From Collinsella aerofaciens (GTDB lineage Bacteria; Actinomycetota; Coriobacteriia; Coriobacteriales; Coriobacteriaceae): 64,000 bases of DNA. The stretch lies in the NCBI RefSeq assembly GCF_015558785.1, contig NZ_JADMOP010000005.1, positions 62,001 through 126,000 of the forward strand. Direction: 5' to 3'. This document shows, in pieces, positions 14,677-23,734 of this stretch (the first letter of the stretch is position 1; each line of letters opens with the position of its first letter). The position numbers were made by a program, and so were the translations under genes. The notes beneath the pieces are model-generated. The model was not told the origin of the DNA. It ran no database searches and was given only the letters and a program-made list of their open reading frames with translations.

Positions 14677-15810
14677 ATGAGCACTTCGATTCAACCGAAC
14701 GCGCCGTTTCGCGCCGATATCGTCGGCAGCTTTCTTCGTCCACAGGCTGTTAAGGATGCACGTGCCGCCTATGCCGCGGGCACACTCGACTCCGCCGGCC
14801 TTAAGGCCGTCGAGGACGATGCCATTCGCGATTTGGTGGCCAAGCAGAAGGCCGCCGGCCTGCAGGTTATCACCGATGGCGAGTTTCGCCGCAGCTACTG
14901 GCACCTCGATTTTATGTGGGGCCTTAACGGCATTGAGCGCCGCGCCTCACGCACGGGCTATATGTTCCATGACGAGGAGACGACGGCCGACACCGCCGTG
15001 GTAACCGGTCCCATTAGCGGCGAGAACCACCCGTTCGTCGAGCATTTTAAGTTCGTCAAGGCGCTTGAGGAGGAGGGCCAGGTCGCACGCCAGACCATTC
15101 CGGCGCCTATCCAGACGTTCTCTGAGGTCACGCTCGATCGCTGCGATGGCCAGCAGGAGAGTCTGCGCGCCGTCTACAAGACCGATGAGGAACTTGCCGA
15201 CGCCATTGCAGCCGCTTATCGCACGGTGATCGCCGACCTGTACGCAGCAGGCTGCCGCAACATCCAGTTTGATGACTGCACCTGGGGCATCTACTGCGAT
15301 ACCGATTTTGTCGCCAAAACCGGCATGAGCCCGGTCGACTTGCAGAAGGTAAGCGAGCTGGGCGTGGCGCTCAACAACGCCGCCATCGAGGGCAAGCCCG
15401 ACGACCTGGTCATTAACACACACGTGTGCCGTGGTAACTACCACTCTACCTATGCCTTCGAGGGCGGCTATGACCCCATCGCGCCGTACCTGTTCGCAAA
15501 CGAGGATGTCGACGCATTTTACCTAGAGTTCGACACGCCGCGCGCCGGCGGTTTTGAGCCGCTGAAGTATGTTGCCCCCGGCAAGAAGGTCGTGTTGGGC
15601 CTGGTGACCACCAAGGCTGCTGAGCTTGAGGACGAGGACGTTATCGTCGAGCGTATTCACGAGGCTGCAAAGTATGTTCCGCTCGAGAGCCTGTATCTGT
15701 CGCCCCAGTGCGGCTTTGCCAGCTGCGAGATTGGCAACAAGCTGACCGAGGACGAGCAGTGGGCAAAGATCGCGCTGGTCAAGCGCATTGCCGAGCGCGT
15801 TTGGAAGTAG
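14677..15810 (+). CDS. MetE-family cobalamin-independent methionine synthase, C-terminal-type protein (YxjG/YxjH-like)
   Basis: The 377-residue protein corresponds to the catalytic C-terminal barrel of MetE alone. Zinc ligands are visible in order: His and Cys in NTHVCRGNYHS, Glu in YLEFDT, and Cys in LSPQCGFAS. The N-terminus RADIVGSFLRP and DGEFRRSYWHLDF are typical of the short YxjG/YxjH-type homologues. The family transfers a methyl group from a folate or other donor to homocysteine; the donor for short forms is uncertain. The ATG at 14677 follows AAAGGGAG; an upstream ATG at 14659 lacks a good site. Regulation by the adjacent LysR protein is likely. Confidence 0.9.
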   Translation: MSTSIQPNAPFRADIVGSFLRPQAVKDARAAYAAGTLDSAGLKAVEDDAIRDLVAKQKAAGLQVITDGEFRRSYWHLDFMWGLNGIERRASRTGYMFHDEETTADTAVVTGPISGENHPFVEHFKFVKALEEEGQVARQTIPAPIQTFSEVTLDRCDGQQESLRAVYKTDEELADAIAAAYRTVIADLYAAGCRNIQFDDCTWGIYCDTDFVAKTGMSPVDLQKVSELGVALNNAAIEGKPDDLVINTHVCRGNYHSTYAFEGGYDPIAPYLFANEDVDAFYLEFDTPRAGGFEPLKYVAPGKKVVLGLVTTKAAELEDEDVIVERIHEAAKYVPLESLYLSPQCGFASCEIGNKLTEDEQWAKIALVKRIAERVWK

Positions 15811-15933
15811 CGGTAACGTTCGCAGGTGACGGCGCGTGCGAGACATGGCGTATCGCGTACAATGGTTCGGATCGTACCGTTCGGGCAGGTTATCCGATAT
15901 GCCTGATCGCCCTTCCATCATGAAAGGACATCC

Positions 15934-17267
15934 ATATCCCAGTCCTCGACGCCCGCCGTCACCGATGCCATCTACGATGCATCGTCGCTCGGCCGCCCGC
16001 GCATGTTTGTGTTGGGTTTGCAACACATGTTTGCGATGTTCGGAGCCACGGTGCTCGTGCCCGTGCTCACCGGCCTTTCCGTTTCGACGACGCTTCTGTT
16101 CGCCGGCATCGGCACGCTGCTGTTTCATTTTCTATCGCGCGGTAAGGTGCCCGCGTTCCTGGGCTCGTCGTTTGCCTTTATCGCGGGTTATGCCGCCGTT
16201 GCGCCCAACGGCGAGGCCGAGCTTTTGCCCTACGCTTGCCTGGGCGTTGTCTGCGCCGGCCTGCTCTATCCGGTGCTGGCAGCGCTGTTCCGCGCATTTG
16301 GCGCCAAGCGTGTCATGCACTTCTTCCCGCCGGTGGTGACCGGCCCCATCGTCATTTCCATCGGCCTGATCTTGGCAAGCTCTGCTATCGCCAACTGCCA
16401 GACCAACTGGCTTGTTGCCGTTGTCGCTGTGGCCGTGATCGTCATCTGCAATATTTGGGGCCGCGGCATGGTTAAGATCGTGCCGATTCTGCTGGGCGTC
16501 GTGGTGAGCTATGCCGTTGCGGCCGCGTTGGGTGAGGTCGACTTCTCTGGCGTCGCAGCCGCCCCCTGGGTTGGCTTGCCCGTCGTGTGGGACAACACCG
16601 TGTTTGCGCTCTTTGGACCGCAGCTCGATAGCGGTCTTGCCACGACGGCCATCATCACCATCATGCCGCTGGCCTTTGCGACCATGATTGAGCACATTGG
16701 CGATATCTCCGCCATTGGCTCTACCTGCGAACGCAATTACATTGCCGATCCCGGTCTGCACCGTACCCTGCTCGGCGATGGCCTGGCGACCATCTTGGCA
16801 TCGCTCTTTGGCGCCCCGCCAATACGACGTATGGCGAGAACACTGGCGTGCTTGCCCTGACGCGCGTGTTCGACCCGCGCGTGATTCGCATTGCCGCCTG
16901 CTGCGCCATCGTGCTTTCGTTCTGCCCCAAGTTTGCTGCCGTGATCGCCGCCATGCCGGCGTGTGTAATCGGCGGCGTGTCGCTCGTGCTCTACGGCATG
17001 ATCAGTGCCGTGGGCGTTCGCAACCTTATCGAAAACCAGGTTGATTTCCAGAACAACCGCAATGTGCTGGTTGCGGCTTTGGTGCTCGTGCTTTCGCTCG
17101 GCATTGCCTACAGTACCGCCGGTGCCATCGTGCTGGAGCTGGGCGGCGTGACGATTTCGCTTTCGGGCCTTGCCGTGGGCTCGCTGGTGGGCATTGTGCT
17201 CAACGCCATCCTGCCCGGTAATGACTTTGAGTTCGATACTTCCGAGCTTGAGGAGACTACTGAATAG
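15934..17267 (+). pseudogene. uraA: Uracil/xanthine permease (NCS2, UraA-like), frameshifted and with a non-canonical start
   Basis: The protein matches UraA-type proton symporters over its whole length: LQHMFAMFGATVLVPVLTGL at the N-terminus, PPVVTGPIVISIGL in the middle, IEHIGDISAIG and FGAPP. At that point the expected continuation NTTYGENTGVLALTRVFDPR is found one frame over, starting at 16821. One base is missing in the C-rich run just before 16821, so the reading frame ends at 16860. The conserved N-terminus extends upstream of the first ATG (16003) to an AAAGGA-spaced codon at 15934 that reads ATA rather than ATG. Either the gene has decayed or the sequence contains errors. Bracketing genes are intact. 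Confidence 0.85.
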
Positions 17268-17285
17268 TAGCTGCGTTCAGCCAAA

Positions 17286-17331
17286 TTAAAAATGGCGTCC
17301 ATGCGTATGTGCGCGTGGACGCCATTTTTAA
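17286..17331. terminator. Bidirectional terminator hairpin (uracil permease / esterase)
   Basis: The 16-base arms TTAAAAATGGCGTCCA and TGGACGCCATTTTTAA are perfect complements, with T-runs on both strands. The right arm contains the TAA stop of the convergent esterase gene. Confidence 0.85.
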
Positions 17332-17993
17332 TGCGTCAGTATCCAGTGGATGCCGCGCGCCATGCGCAGGTCAGTTTGGGCAAAATGATTGCCGGGGTTG
17401 AGCTCCAGCGTTGTTGGGATGTCGCGCTCGATAAACAGCTTTTCCATCGCGCGCGTATCGTCGAGTACGTGCCGCATCATGCGGTTGGGCGTCTTGGTTT
17501 CCTTTTTACCGAGCGACAGATAGGCGGCGTCGGGCGTAGCCGTCATCGTGCGCTCGCGCGCGTAGTCGATAAAGCCGGGGAACCACAGCGACCCCGATGC
17601 ACTCGCCACGCGCTCAAAGACATCTGTTTGCCAAAGTGCCCACAGTGCAAAAAGACCCGCCAACGAGTAGCCGGCAACGCCGCGCCAGGCGGGCGGTTGC
17701 GGGAGCGATGATTCGGCCTGGGGGATTATCTGCTTCAACAACTCGTCAAGAAAACCAGCAGCCTGTCCGCCAAAGGGCTCGGCATCTCGTATAGTTCCGT
17801 CGCATTCCCAAGGGCTCAGCTCGCGATTCCAATCGAGCCCTCCAATGGCGACAAGGGTGAACGGCGGGCAGTCGAGCTCTCGGCAGCGCTCGTAGACTTC
17901 ACTACCGTTGCCCATAACCACGGGGAGATAGATGACGGGCGCGCCTTCCGCACACTCTGAATAAACGGTTATCTGCTTATGATGCGCTTCCAA
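17328..17993 (-). CDS. Alpha/beta-hydrolase of the putative esterase (IroE/BesA-like) family
   Basis: The 221-residue protein has the nucleophile elbow GYSLAG (Gly-x-Ser-x-Gly) at about 128-133 in VAGYSLAGLFALWALWQ. SGSLWFPGFIDY follows, then a C-terminal histidine in LNPGNHFAQTD. VIYLPVVMGNG near the N-terminus and LVAIGGLDWNRELSPW (normally holding the oxyanion region) fit Esterase-D/enterobactin-esterase-like folds. It lacks a signal peptide and is shorter than most members. The substrate is unknown; a siderophore or acyl ester is possible. It is monocistronic. The stop codon lies inside the shared terminator hairpin. Confidence 0.8.
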   Translation of the reverse strand: MEAHHKQITVYSECAEGAPVIYLPVVMGNGSEVYERCRELDCPPFTLVAIGGLDWNRELSPWECDGTIRDAEPFGGQAAGFLDELLKQIIPQAESSLPQPPAWRGVAGYSLAGLFALWALWQTDVFERVASASGSLWFPGFIDYARERTMTATPDAAYLSLGKKETKTPNRMMRHVLDDTRAMEKLFIERDIPTTLELNPGNHFAQTDLRMARGIHWILTH

Positions 17994-18069
17994 GGCAGGC
18001 TTCTCTCAGTGTTGTGATAATTGACAGCCTCAATTGTCGCACGCTGACACGGGGGCAGACGCTAAAAGA

Positions 18070-18104
18070 AAGGCGCGGAGCCGCTCGATGCGATTCCGCG
18101 CCTT
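18070..18104 (-). terminator. Rho-independent terminator of the purine permease gene
   Basis: On the minus strand the stem AAGGCGCGGA/TCCGCGCCTT is followed by TCTTTTAG. It lies 28 bases past the permease stop. Confidence 0.8.
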
Positions 18105-18131
18105 GTTGTTTTGCTTTAGCAGACTATGCCG

Positions 18132-19442
18132 TTACGCCACGAAGAAGTAGACGAGGAAGGCGAGGGCTGCGATCCACATGAGCGGCTTGATCTTGGAGGC
18201 CTCGCCCTTAAAGAGCGCGACGGCCACGTAGGCGATAAAGCCCAGGCCAATGCCGGCAGAGATGGAGTAGGTGAAGGGCACGCCGGCGACAATCATGAAC
18301 GCCGGGAAACCCTGCGACACGTCGGACCAGTCGATCTCGGAGGCCTCGCTCATCATGAGGTAGCCGACGTAGACCAGAGCACCGCAGGTGGCGGCACTGG
18401 AAACGATGGTGACGATGGGGGAGAAGAACGCGGCGAGAATGAACAGCACGCCGGTGGTGACGGAGGTGAGGCCCGTGCGGCCACCGTCAGCGGCGCCGGA
18501 AGTGGACTCGACGAAGGTGGTGATGGAGGAGACACCCATGAAACCGCCCACAGCAGCGGCGGCGGAGTCGACGATCAGGATCTCCTTGATATCCTCGACG
18601 TTGCCGTCGTCGGTGAGGAACTCGCCCTGCTTGGCCACGGCCATCGCGGTGCCCATGGTGTCGAAGAAGTCACTCATGAGCAGCGAGAACGAGATGACGA
18701 GGAGCGCGGGGTCGGTAAGGACCTTGACGATGGCGGGCATGCCGCCGGCGTCGGCGATGGGGCCACCGATGCTCGAGAAGTCGAGCGGGGCGATGATACC
18801 GGTCGGAGCCTGGGTCACACCTAGGGGGATACCGGCGATGACGGCGACGACGATGCCGATGAGCAGCGAGCCCGGCACGTTGCGGGAAGCCAGGGCAACC
18901 GTCACGACGATGGAGATGATGCCGACGATAAAGGTGGGGGAGGCGATGTCGCCCAGACCGACGAGTGTACCGGCGCCAGCGGTGATAATGCCGGCATCGC
19001 ACAGGCCAATCATGGCGATGAACAGGCCCAGACCCACCGAGATAGCGTGGCGCAGAACCACGGGGATGGCGTCCATGATGGCCTCGCGCAGGCCACAAAG
19101 CACGAGCAGCAAGATGACGACGCCCTCAAGGAAGATGACGCTCATGGCCACATGCCAGTCACCGCCGCAGACGGTGGTGGTGATTCCGGCGATCATCGCG
19201 TTGACGCCTAAGCCCGACGCGCAGGCGAGCGGGCGGTTGGCGAAGATGCCCATGCAGATGGTCATGATGCCGGCGCCCAGGCAGGTGGCGCAGGCGAGCG
19301 CTCCCGCATCGATGCCAGCGCCCGAGAGCACCGCGGGGTTGACGGCGATGATGTAGGCCATCGCCAGGAATGTTGTCAGTCCAGCGCGGAGTTCGGTCCC
19401 GATTGTGGACTTGCGCTCGCTGACGTGAAATAGTTCGTCCAT
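18132..19442 (-). CDS. NCS2-family purine permease (AzgA-type adenine/guanine/hypoxanthine transporter)
   Basis: The 436-residue integral membrane protein matches AzgA/PbuG permeases: RAGLTTFLAMAYIIAVNPAV in TM1, ATCLGAGIMTICMG, CASGLGVNAMIA, then LLMSDFFDTMGTAMAVAKQG and GVSSITTFVESTSGAADGGR, the family's substrate-site motifs. About 12-14 membrane segments are expected. It imports purine bases by proton symport. The ATG at 19442 follows AAGGAAAGGG; the longer frame upstream is not supported. No purine riboswitch was recognised in the leader. It stands 0.9 kb from the UraA-like gene, so a purine and a pyrimidine base permease are close together here. Confidence 0.92.
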   Translation of the reverse strand: MDELFHVSERKSTIGTELRAGLTTFLAMAYIIAVNPAVLSGAGIDAGALACATCLGAGIMTICMGIFANRPLACASGLGVNAMIAGITTTVCGGDWHVAMSVIFLEGVVILLLVLCGLREAIMDAIPVVLRHAISVGLGLFIAMIGLCDAGIITAGAGTLVGLGDIASPTFIVGIISIVVTVALASRNVPGSLLIGIVVAVIAGIPLGVTQAPTGIIAPLDFSSIGGPIADAGGMPAIVKVLTDPALLVISFSLLMSDFFDTMGTAMAVAKQGEFLTDDGNVEDIKEILIVDSAAAAVGGFMGVSSITTFVESTSGAADGGRTGLTSVTTGVLFILAAFFSPIVTIVSSAATCGALVYVGYLMMSEASEIDWSDVSQGFPAFMIVAGVPFTYSISAGIGLGFIAYVAVALFKGEASKIKPLMWIAALAFLVYFFVA

Positions 19443-19635
19443 GCATACCCTTTCCTTGTTCGGCCCCGAGTTTAGGCCGATTGACACGAACTCACCCACT
19501 ATATCGCCTTTGTGAAGTTGGTGTTCCTCACATGTTGATGTTCGGCGGTTTGTAACGGACGGGCGGTATCTTTCGCATGAAATTGTGTAGGTACCGTATA
19601 CTTAAGCGGTTACAACGACCCCTATGGAGGAACGT

Positions 19636-20055
19636 ATGATTAAAGAGCTCTGCCGCGACGAGGCTATCCTGTCTCAGCGTTGCGAGGTTGCGACTGTCGA
19701 GGACGAGTCGGTCGCTCAGGATCTGATTGATACCATCAAGTCGCTCGATGATGCCGGCTGCCTTGCCGCCAACCAGATCGGCGTCACCAAGAAGGTCTGC
19801 GTCTATCTGGACGACGCCGGCGAGCCCCATGTGCTCTACAACCCCCGTCTGGTGTTTGGCCTGGGTGCCAGCAAGATGGAGGAGAGCTGCCTGACGCACG
19901 AGGAGGTCACCAAGTCCACGCGCTATATCAAGTGCAAGGTTGCCTTTGACCAGATCGTCGACGGCAAGATGAAGGAGTGCCGCCGCGACTACGCGGGCTT
20001 TGAGGCACAAATGGTCCAGCATATGATCGACCACTGTCTAGGAAAGTTGGTCTAA
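19636..20055 (+). CDS. Peptide-deformylase-like protein with HMIDH in place of HExxH
   Basis: The 139-residue protein follows the deformylase fold. Motif 1 reads CLAANQIG (usual GLAAxQIG), motif 2 reads EESCLTHEE (usual EGCLS), and motif 3 reads QHMIDHCLG (usual QHExDHL). The three metal ligands (Cys, His, His) are kept, but the catalytic glutamate of motif 3 is methionine. Deformylases remove formyl from nascent N-termini; this copy should be impaired or have another role. A canonical homologue is at 27505-27915. The ATG at 19636 follows GGAGG. The TAA stop lies within a long hairpin (20050-20158). Confidence 0.85.
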   Translation: MIKELCRDEAILSQRCEVATVEDESVAQDLIDTIKSLDDAGCLAANQIGVTKKVCVYLDDAGEPHVLYNPRLVFGLGASKMEESCLTHEEVTKSTRYIKCKVAFDQIVDGKMKECRRDYAGFEAQMVQHMIDHCLGKLV

Positions 20056-20158
20056 GGGGATCAAAGCACCGCACCTTGCCGCTCAATCGTCGCTTGCGTA
20101 CCGTTAGTACGCGGCGCTCCTCTTTCGTGGCAATCTGCGGCACTTTGACCCCTTAGAC
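20050..20158. repeat. Long imperfect hairpin (109 bp)
   Basis: The ends GTCTAAGGGG and CCCCTTAGAC are perfect complements, and similarity continues inwards (ATCAAAGCACCGCACCTTGCC against TCAAAGTGCCGCAGATTGCC when the right half is reversed). The centre is GCGTACCGTTAGTACGC. It begins inside the stop codon of the deformylase-like gene and resembles a palindromic intergenic element rather than a simple terminator. Confidence 0.8.
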
Positions 20159-20299
20159 GACCTGCGGGGTTAACTTGGTTGAGTTTATCCTGTTTGAATA
20201 GTCCGGGCGTGACATTGTTGTCATGTCCGGGCTTTTGCGTTTAGCGCCTTTTTGTTTGGAGACAATGAAATTAGCAAGAACGTAAAGCTAGGAGGCGCT

Positions 20300-21265
20300 A
20301 TGTGTACGAGTATTCGATTTACCGATAATTCTGGCCACATGTATCTGGGCCGCAATCTCGACTGGAGCTTTGACTACGGCCAACAGGTTCGCGTGATGCC
20401 GCGCGGGTTTCACATTCCGTATTCGTTTATCGACGACGCGACAGCGGCGCACGCGGTGATCGGTATGTGCATCGATTACAGGAACTACCCTATGTTCTTC
20501 GATTGCGGCAACGATGCGGGCCTCGCCGTGGCGGGTCTCAATTTCCCGGGTTATGCCGAGTATGCCGAGGGCCCTGTCGACGGCAAGACCAATATCGCGG
20601 CCTATGAGTTTCCCCTGTGGGTGGCAGCGACGTTCTCGACGGTCGATGAGGTCGAGGCCGCGCTGCGCGACACGGTGATTGTCGCCAAATCTGCCGGAGA
20701 GGGGCTGGGCGTGTCGCTGCTCCATTGGATTATCGGCGACAGCCAGCGCAGCATCGTGGTCGAGATGATGGCTGACGGCCTGCATGTATACGACGATCCG
20801 GTCGACACCCTTGCCAACCAGCCGACCTTCCCGTGGCACATGGAAAACCTGCGCACCTATATCACCGCCACAAGCGATTTTCCGCAGACGGCGACATGGC
20901 GTGGCGCCGAGCTTAAGCCCTATGGAGCCGGTGCCGGCATGCGCGGCATTCCGGGCGATTGCTATTCGCCGAGCCGTTTTGTAAAGGCGGCGTACCTCAA
21001 TGCCAATTACCCACAAAAGGAGAGCGAGACCGAAAACGTCGTTCGCATGTTCCGTTCGCTCGAGGGCGTGGTGATGATCGAGGGAGCGTCCAGGATGGGC
21101 GATGGCAAGTTCGAGAAGACTATCTACACCGGATGCTTTAGCGCGCGCACGGGCAATTATTACTACGCGATGTATGGGGATCCGTCGATTCGCTACGTGA
21201 GCCTGATGGATGCTGAGGGCGCGAGCCCCGATAGGCTCGTGGTTCCCGAGCCGCGTCGTTCGTAG
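20300..21265 (+). CDS. Choloylglycine hydrolase family protein (bile salt hydrolase / penicillin acylase type)
   Basis: The 321-residue Ntn hydrolase starts MCTSIRF; Cys2 becomes the N-terminal nucleophile after Met removal. Arg18 and Asp21 sit in LGRNLDWSFDYG as in known bile salt hydrolases, and AGLNFPGYAEY supplies the substrate-pocket asparagine. The family cleaves glycine or taurine from conjugated bile acids, or phenylacetyl amides in the penicillin V acylases; the sequence suits the former in a gut organism, but the split is not decisive. No signal peptide is needed. The ATG at 20300 is fixed by the required Cys2 and by AGGAGG six bases upstream. It is monocistronic with a strong terminator. 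Confidence 0.9.
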   Translation: MCTSIRFTDNSGHMYLGRNLDWSFDYGQQVRVMPRGFHIPYSFIDDATAAHAVIGMCIDYRNYPMFFDCGNDAGLAVAGLNFPGYAEYAEGPVDGKTNIAAYEFPLWVAATFSTVDEVEAALRDTVIVAKSAGEGLGVSLLHWIIGDSQRSIVVEMMADGLHVYDDPVDTLANQPTFPWHMENLRTYITATSDFPQTATWRGAELKPYGAGAGMRGIPGDCYSPSRFVKAAYLNANYPQKESETENVVRMFRSLEGVVMIEGASRMGDGKFEKTIYTGCFSARTGNYYYAMYGDPSIRYVSLMDAEGASPDRLVVPEPRRS

Positions 21266-21290
21266 CCGTTAGCTTTACTGCAATACAAGA

Positions 21291-21322
21291 CGGCCCTGCA
21301 TCTCCCGTGAGGTGCAGGGCCG
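21291..21322. terminator. Hairpin between convergent choloylglycine hydrolase and kup genes
   Basis: The arms CGGCCCTGCA and TGCAGGGCCG pair perfectly around a 12-base loop between two convergent stops. The flanking T-runs are weak. Confidence 0.75.
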
Positions 21323-21344
21323 CTGTCGTTGATTTGTGACGTCG

Positions 21345-23576
21345 CTAGAAGTTGGCGTCGTTGAGTTGTTCGCTCTCGAGGCCGTCGAGCTGTTGCTGTT
21401 CGGGCGTATCGGCGACGCTCTCGAGCAGCTCGGTGGGATCGACGTTCATGTCCCTACCGGCCTCGTTGCCGTTGACCAAGTCGTCCGAGAAGATGTCGAC
21501 TTCCATTTCCTCGGCCTCTTCAATCTGAACTTCGAGCGGCACCTGGGTGCGCACGAGCTTAACGGCCGGGCGCATGCGGGCAAACAGCGGCACGTACTCG
21601 ATGATGATGGCCGAGTTCTCAAGACCGTACCAGCGTGCCGGGCTTCCGCAGGCGCGGCGGACGGCGTACTTGATGGCCATCACGCGGTGGTCATTGCGGT
21701 TGATGTCCGTTTCGGGGGCAAGCATCTTGCGCAGCATACAAAAGCGGAAGTCACCCACGTTGCCACGCGTCTCGTAGATGGAGTAGGTGTGATGTTGCGG
21801 CGGCAGCTCGCCCGATGCCATCAAGTCGCCGACGATCTGGCGCAGGTAGGCGTTGATGCGCTGATTGACCTTAAAGCCCAGGTCCAAGCGCACGCGGAAC
21901 AGGAAGTCTGTGCCAAAGGTCTCAACGGAATACTCGTGCGTATAGGGCTCGTCGGTAACATGCACGTTGATGAACCAATATGCCTTGGCGCGCTTGGGGT
22001 GCTTGTCCAGGATGGAATAGAGCACGTCGCGATCGAGCGTGAGCGGGTCGGGGCTGTTGGTGAGAAATACCAGATTGTCGGCGAGCACGGGATAGGTCTC
22101 GTCGTTGCGCAGGCGGTTGAGCTGGTCGATGTACTTGGAGACGGGCAGCAAAATCGTCTGCGTGCGCTCGATGGCGGTGCCGCGGCGCCACACGTACATA
22201 AGGCCAAACAGCAGTGCGGCCAGGAAGATCATGAGGTAGCCGCCGTCAAAGAACATGGTGAGGCACGAGGCGAAGAAGCACAGCTCAATGGCACCAAAGA
22301 GCAGGGCGAAGACGCAGGCGCCCAGCCTGTGCTTGAGGACGCCGGCGATGTAGCTCGTCAAAAGCGTCGTGGTCATGAGCATGGTCACGGTAATGGCGAG
22401 GCCGTAGGCGCTCTCCATGCGCTCGGAGTTTTGGAACAGCAGCACGATGAAGATACAGCCGACCCACATGATGTTATTGACGAGCGGAATATAGAGCTGA
22501 CCCTTGGTGTCGCTGGGGTAGTGGATGCGCAGGTGCGGCATAAGGTTGAGGCGCGTTGCCTCGGATACCAGCGAGAATGAGCCGGTGATGAGGGCCTGCG
22601 AGGCGATGATGGCCGCCACGGCCGAAAGCACGATGGCAAAGGGGCGCAGGGGCTCGGGAAGCATCATATAGAACGGGTTAACGATATCCATCGCGAGCAT
22701 CTGGGGGTTGGAGTTGTTGGCGAGCAGCCAAGCGCCCTGACCCAGATAGTTAAGGATGAGGGCCGCCTTAACAAACGGCCAGGATGCGTAGATGTTGGCT
22801 TTGCCCACGTGACCCATGTCCGAATAGAGCGCCTCGGCGCCGGTCGTCGACAGGAAGACAAAGCCGAGCACCATGATGCCCGAGTGGTTGATGGGCGAGA
22901 ACAGGAACATGATGCCGCGGATGGGGTTGAGCGCGCGCAGGATGGACAGGTTGCCGAGCATGTTGAACAGGCCGGCGCCTGCCAGGAACAGGAACCACAA
23001 CGTCATGAGCGGGCCGAACAGCTTACCGATCGACGAGGTACCGGCGCGCTGCATGGCAAATAGGCCGCAGATAATGATGATGGTGATGATGATGACGTTG
23101 GTCTGGCCGTCGCCCAGCAGCGCGTGGCCCCACTCGATGGTACGCAGGCCCTCGATGGCTGTGGTGACCGTGACCGCGGGGGTGAGGATGCCGTCGGCGA
23201 GCAGCGCCGCGCCGCCGATCATGGCAGGTAGGATCAGCCATGGTGCCACTTTTCGCACCAGGCTAAACAGGGCGAAGATGCCGCCTTCGTTGTGGTTGTC
23301 GGCCTTCATGGCGATTACCACGTACTTGACCGTGGTCACGAGCGTCATGGTCCAGATGACGAGCGAAAGCGCGCCCAGAATCATGTCCTCGCTGACGGTA
23401 CCGATGCCGTCGTTGTTGGCGACGATTGATTTCATGGTGTACATGGGGCTCGTGCCGATGTCGCCATAGACGACGCCGAGCGTTACGAGCAGCATGCCAG
23501 CGGAGAGGGGGATGGCTCCGTGCCCGCCTTGACCACGCTGGTCTTGGGGGCTTGCCTCCAGTTTGTTGTGTGCCAC
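21345..23576 (-). CDS. kup: Kup/HAK/KT-family potassium transporter
   Basis: The 743-residue protein has a membrane region of about 12 helices at about 25-450. It opens with the Kup signature LGVVYGDIGTSPMYTMKS and includes KADNHNEGGIFALFSLVR, GDSAxL-equivalent ALLADGILTPAVTVTTAIEG and FVFLSTTGAEALYSDMGHVG. A long cytosolic tail follows and ends in a Glu/Asp-rich stretch. Kup takes up K+ with protons. The GTG at 23576 is preferred because AAGGGAG lies five bases upstream; an ATG at 23594 is the alternative. A palindrome (TTATCTGTC-TAG-GACAGATAA, 23599-23619) lies just upstream and may be an operator. I saw no c-di-AMP riboswitch. Confidence 0.93.
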   Translation of the reverse strand: MAHNKLEASPQDQRGQGGHGAIPLSAGMLLVTLGVVYGDIGTSPMYTMKSIVANNDGIGTVSEDMILGALSLVIWTMTLVTTVKYVVIAMKADNHNEGGIFALFSLVRKVAPWLILPAMIGGAALLADGILTPAVTVTTAIEGLRTIEWGHALLGDGQTNVIIITIIIICGLFAMQRAGTSSIGKLFGPLMTLWFLFLAGAGLFNMLGNLSILRALNPIRGIMFLFSPINHSGIMVLGFVFLSTTGAEALYSDMGHVGKANIYASWPFVKAALILNYLGQGAWLLANNSNPQMLAMDIVNPFYMMLPEPLRPFAIVLSAVAAIIASQALITGSFSLVSEATRLNLMPHLRIHYPSDTKGQLYIPLVNNIMWVGCIFIVLLFQNSERMESAYGLAITVTMLMTTTLLTSYIAGVLKHRLGACVFALLFGAIELCFFASCLTMFFDGGYLMIFLAALLFGLMYVWRRGTAIERTQTILLPVSKYIDQLNRLRNDETYPVLADNLVFLTNSPDPLTLDRDVLYSILDKHPKRAKAYWFINVHVTDEPYTHEYSVETFGTDFLFRVRLDLGFKVNQRINAYLRQIVGDLMASGELPPQHHTYSIYETRGNVGDFRFCMLRKMLAPETDINRNDHRVMAIKYAVRRACGSPARWYGLENSAIIIEYVPLFARMRPAVKLVRTQVPLEVQIEEAEEMEVDIFSDDLVNGNEAGRDMNVDPTELLESVADTPEQQQLDGLESEQLNDANF

Positions 23577-23598
23577 GTGGACTCCCTTAGACATCCGG

Positions 23599-23619
23599 TT
23601 ATCTGTCTAGGACAGATAA
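23599..23619. promoter_or_regulatory. Operator-like palindrome upstream of kup
   Basis: The 9-base arms TTATCTGTC and GACAGATAA surround TAG. It lies 22 bases before the kup start and could bind a dimeric repressor. The binding protein is unknown. Confidence 0.5.
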
Positions 23620-23676
23620 TCTTTATGCCGTCTTTATACATACAAGAGCAGTTTGGCACATCAGGTTATTTTAGAC

Positions 23677-23700
23677 AATAATCCCCAGCTGGGGATTATT
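23677..23700. repeat. 24-bp perfect palindrome between kup and EamA genes
   Basis: AATAATCCCCAG and CTGGGGATTATT are immediate perfect complements. It could serve as a terminator for the EamA-type gene or as a binding site. The ATCCCC/GGGGAT core resembles the 6471-6501 hairpin. Confidence 0.6.
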
Positions 23701-23734
23701 TATGTACGTAGGTAGCATTTCAAAACAGGGGCTT

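Noticed and set aside
18388-19356. 322-codon open frame antisense to the purine permease
   Set aside because: Its composition is dominated by Met, Pro, Ala and Thr, as expected from reversed membrane-protein codons; no start signal.
21336-22580. 414-codon open frame antisense to kup
   Set aside because: It has no recognisable domain and mirrors the codon structure of kup, which is clearly coding.
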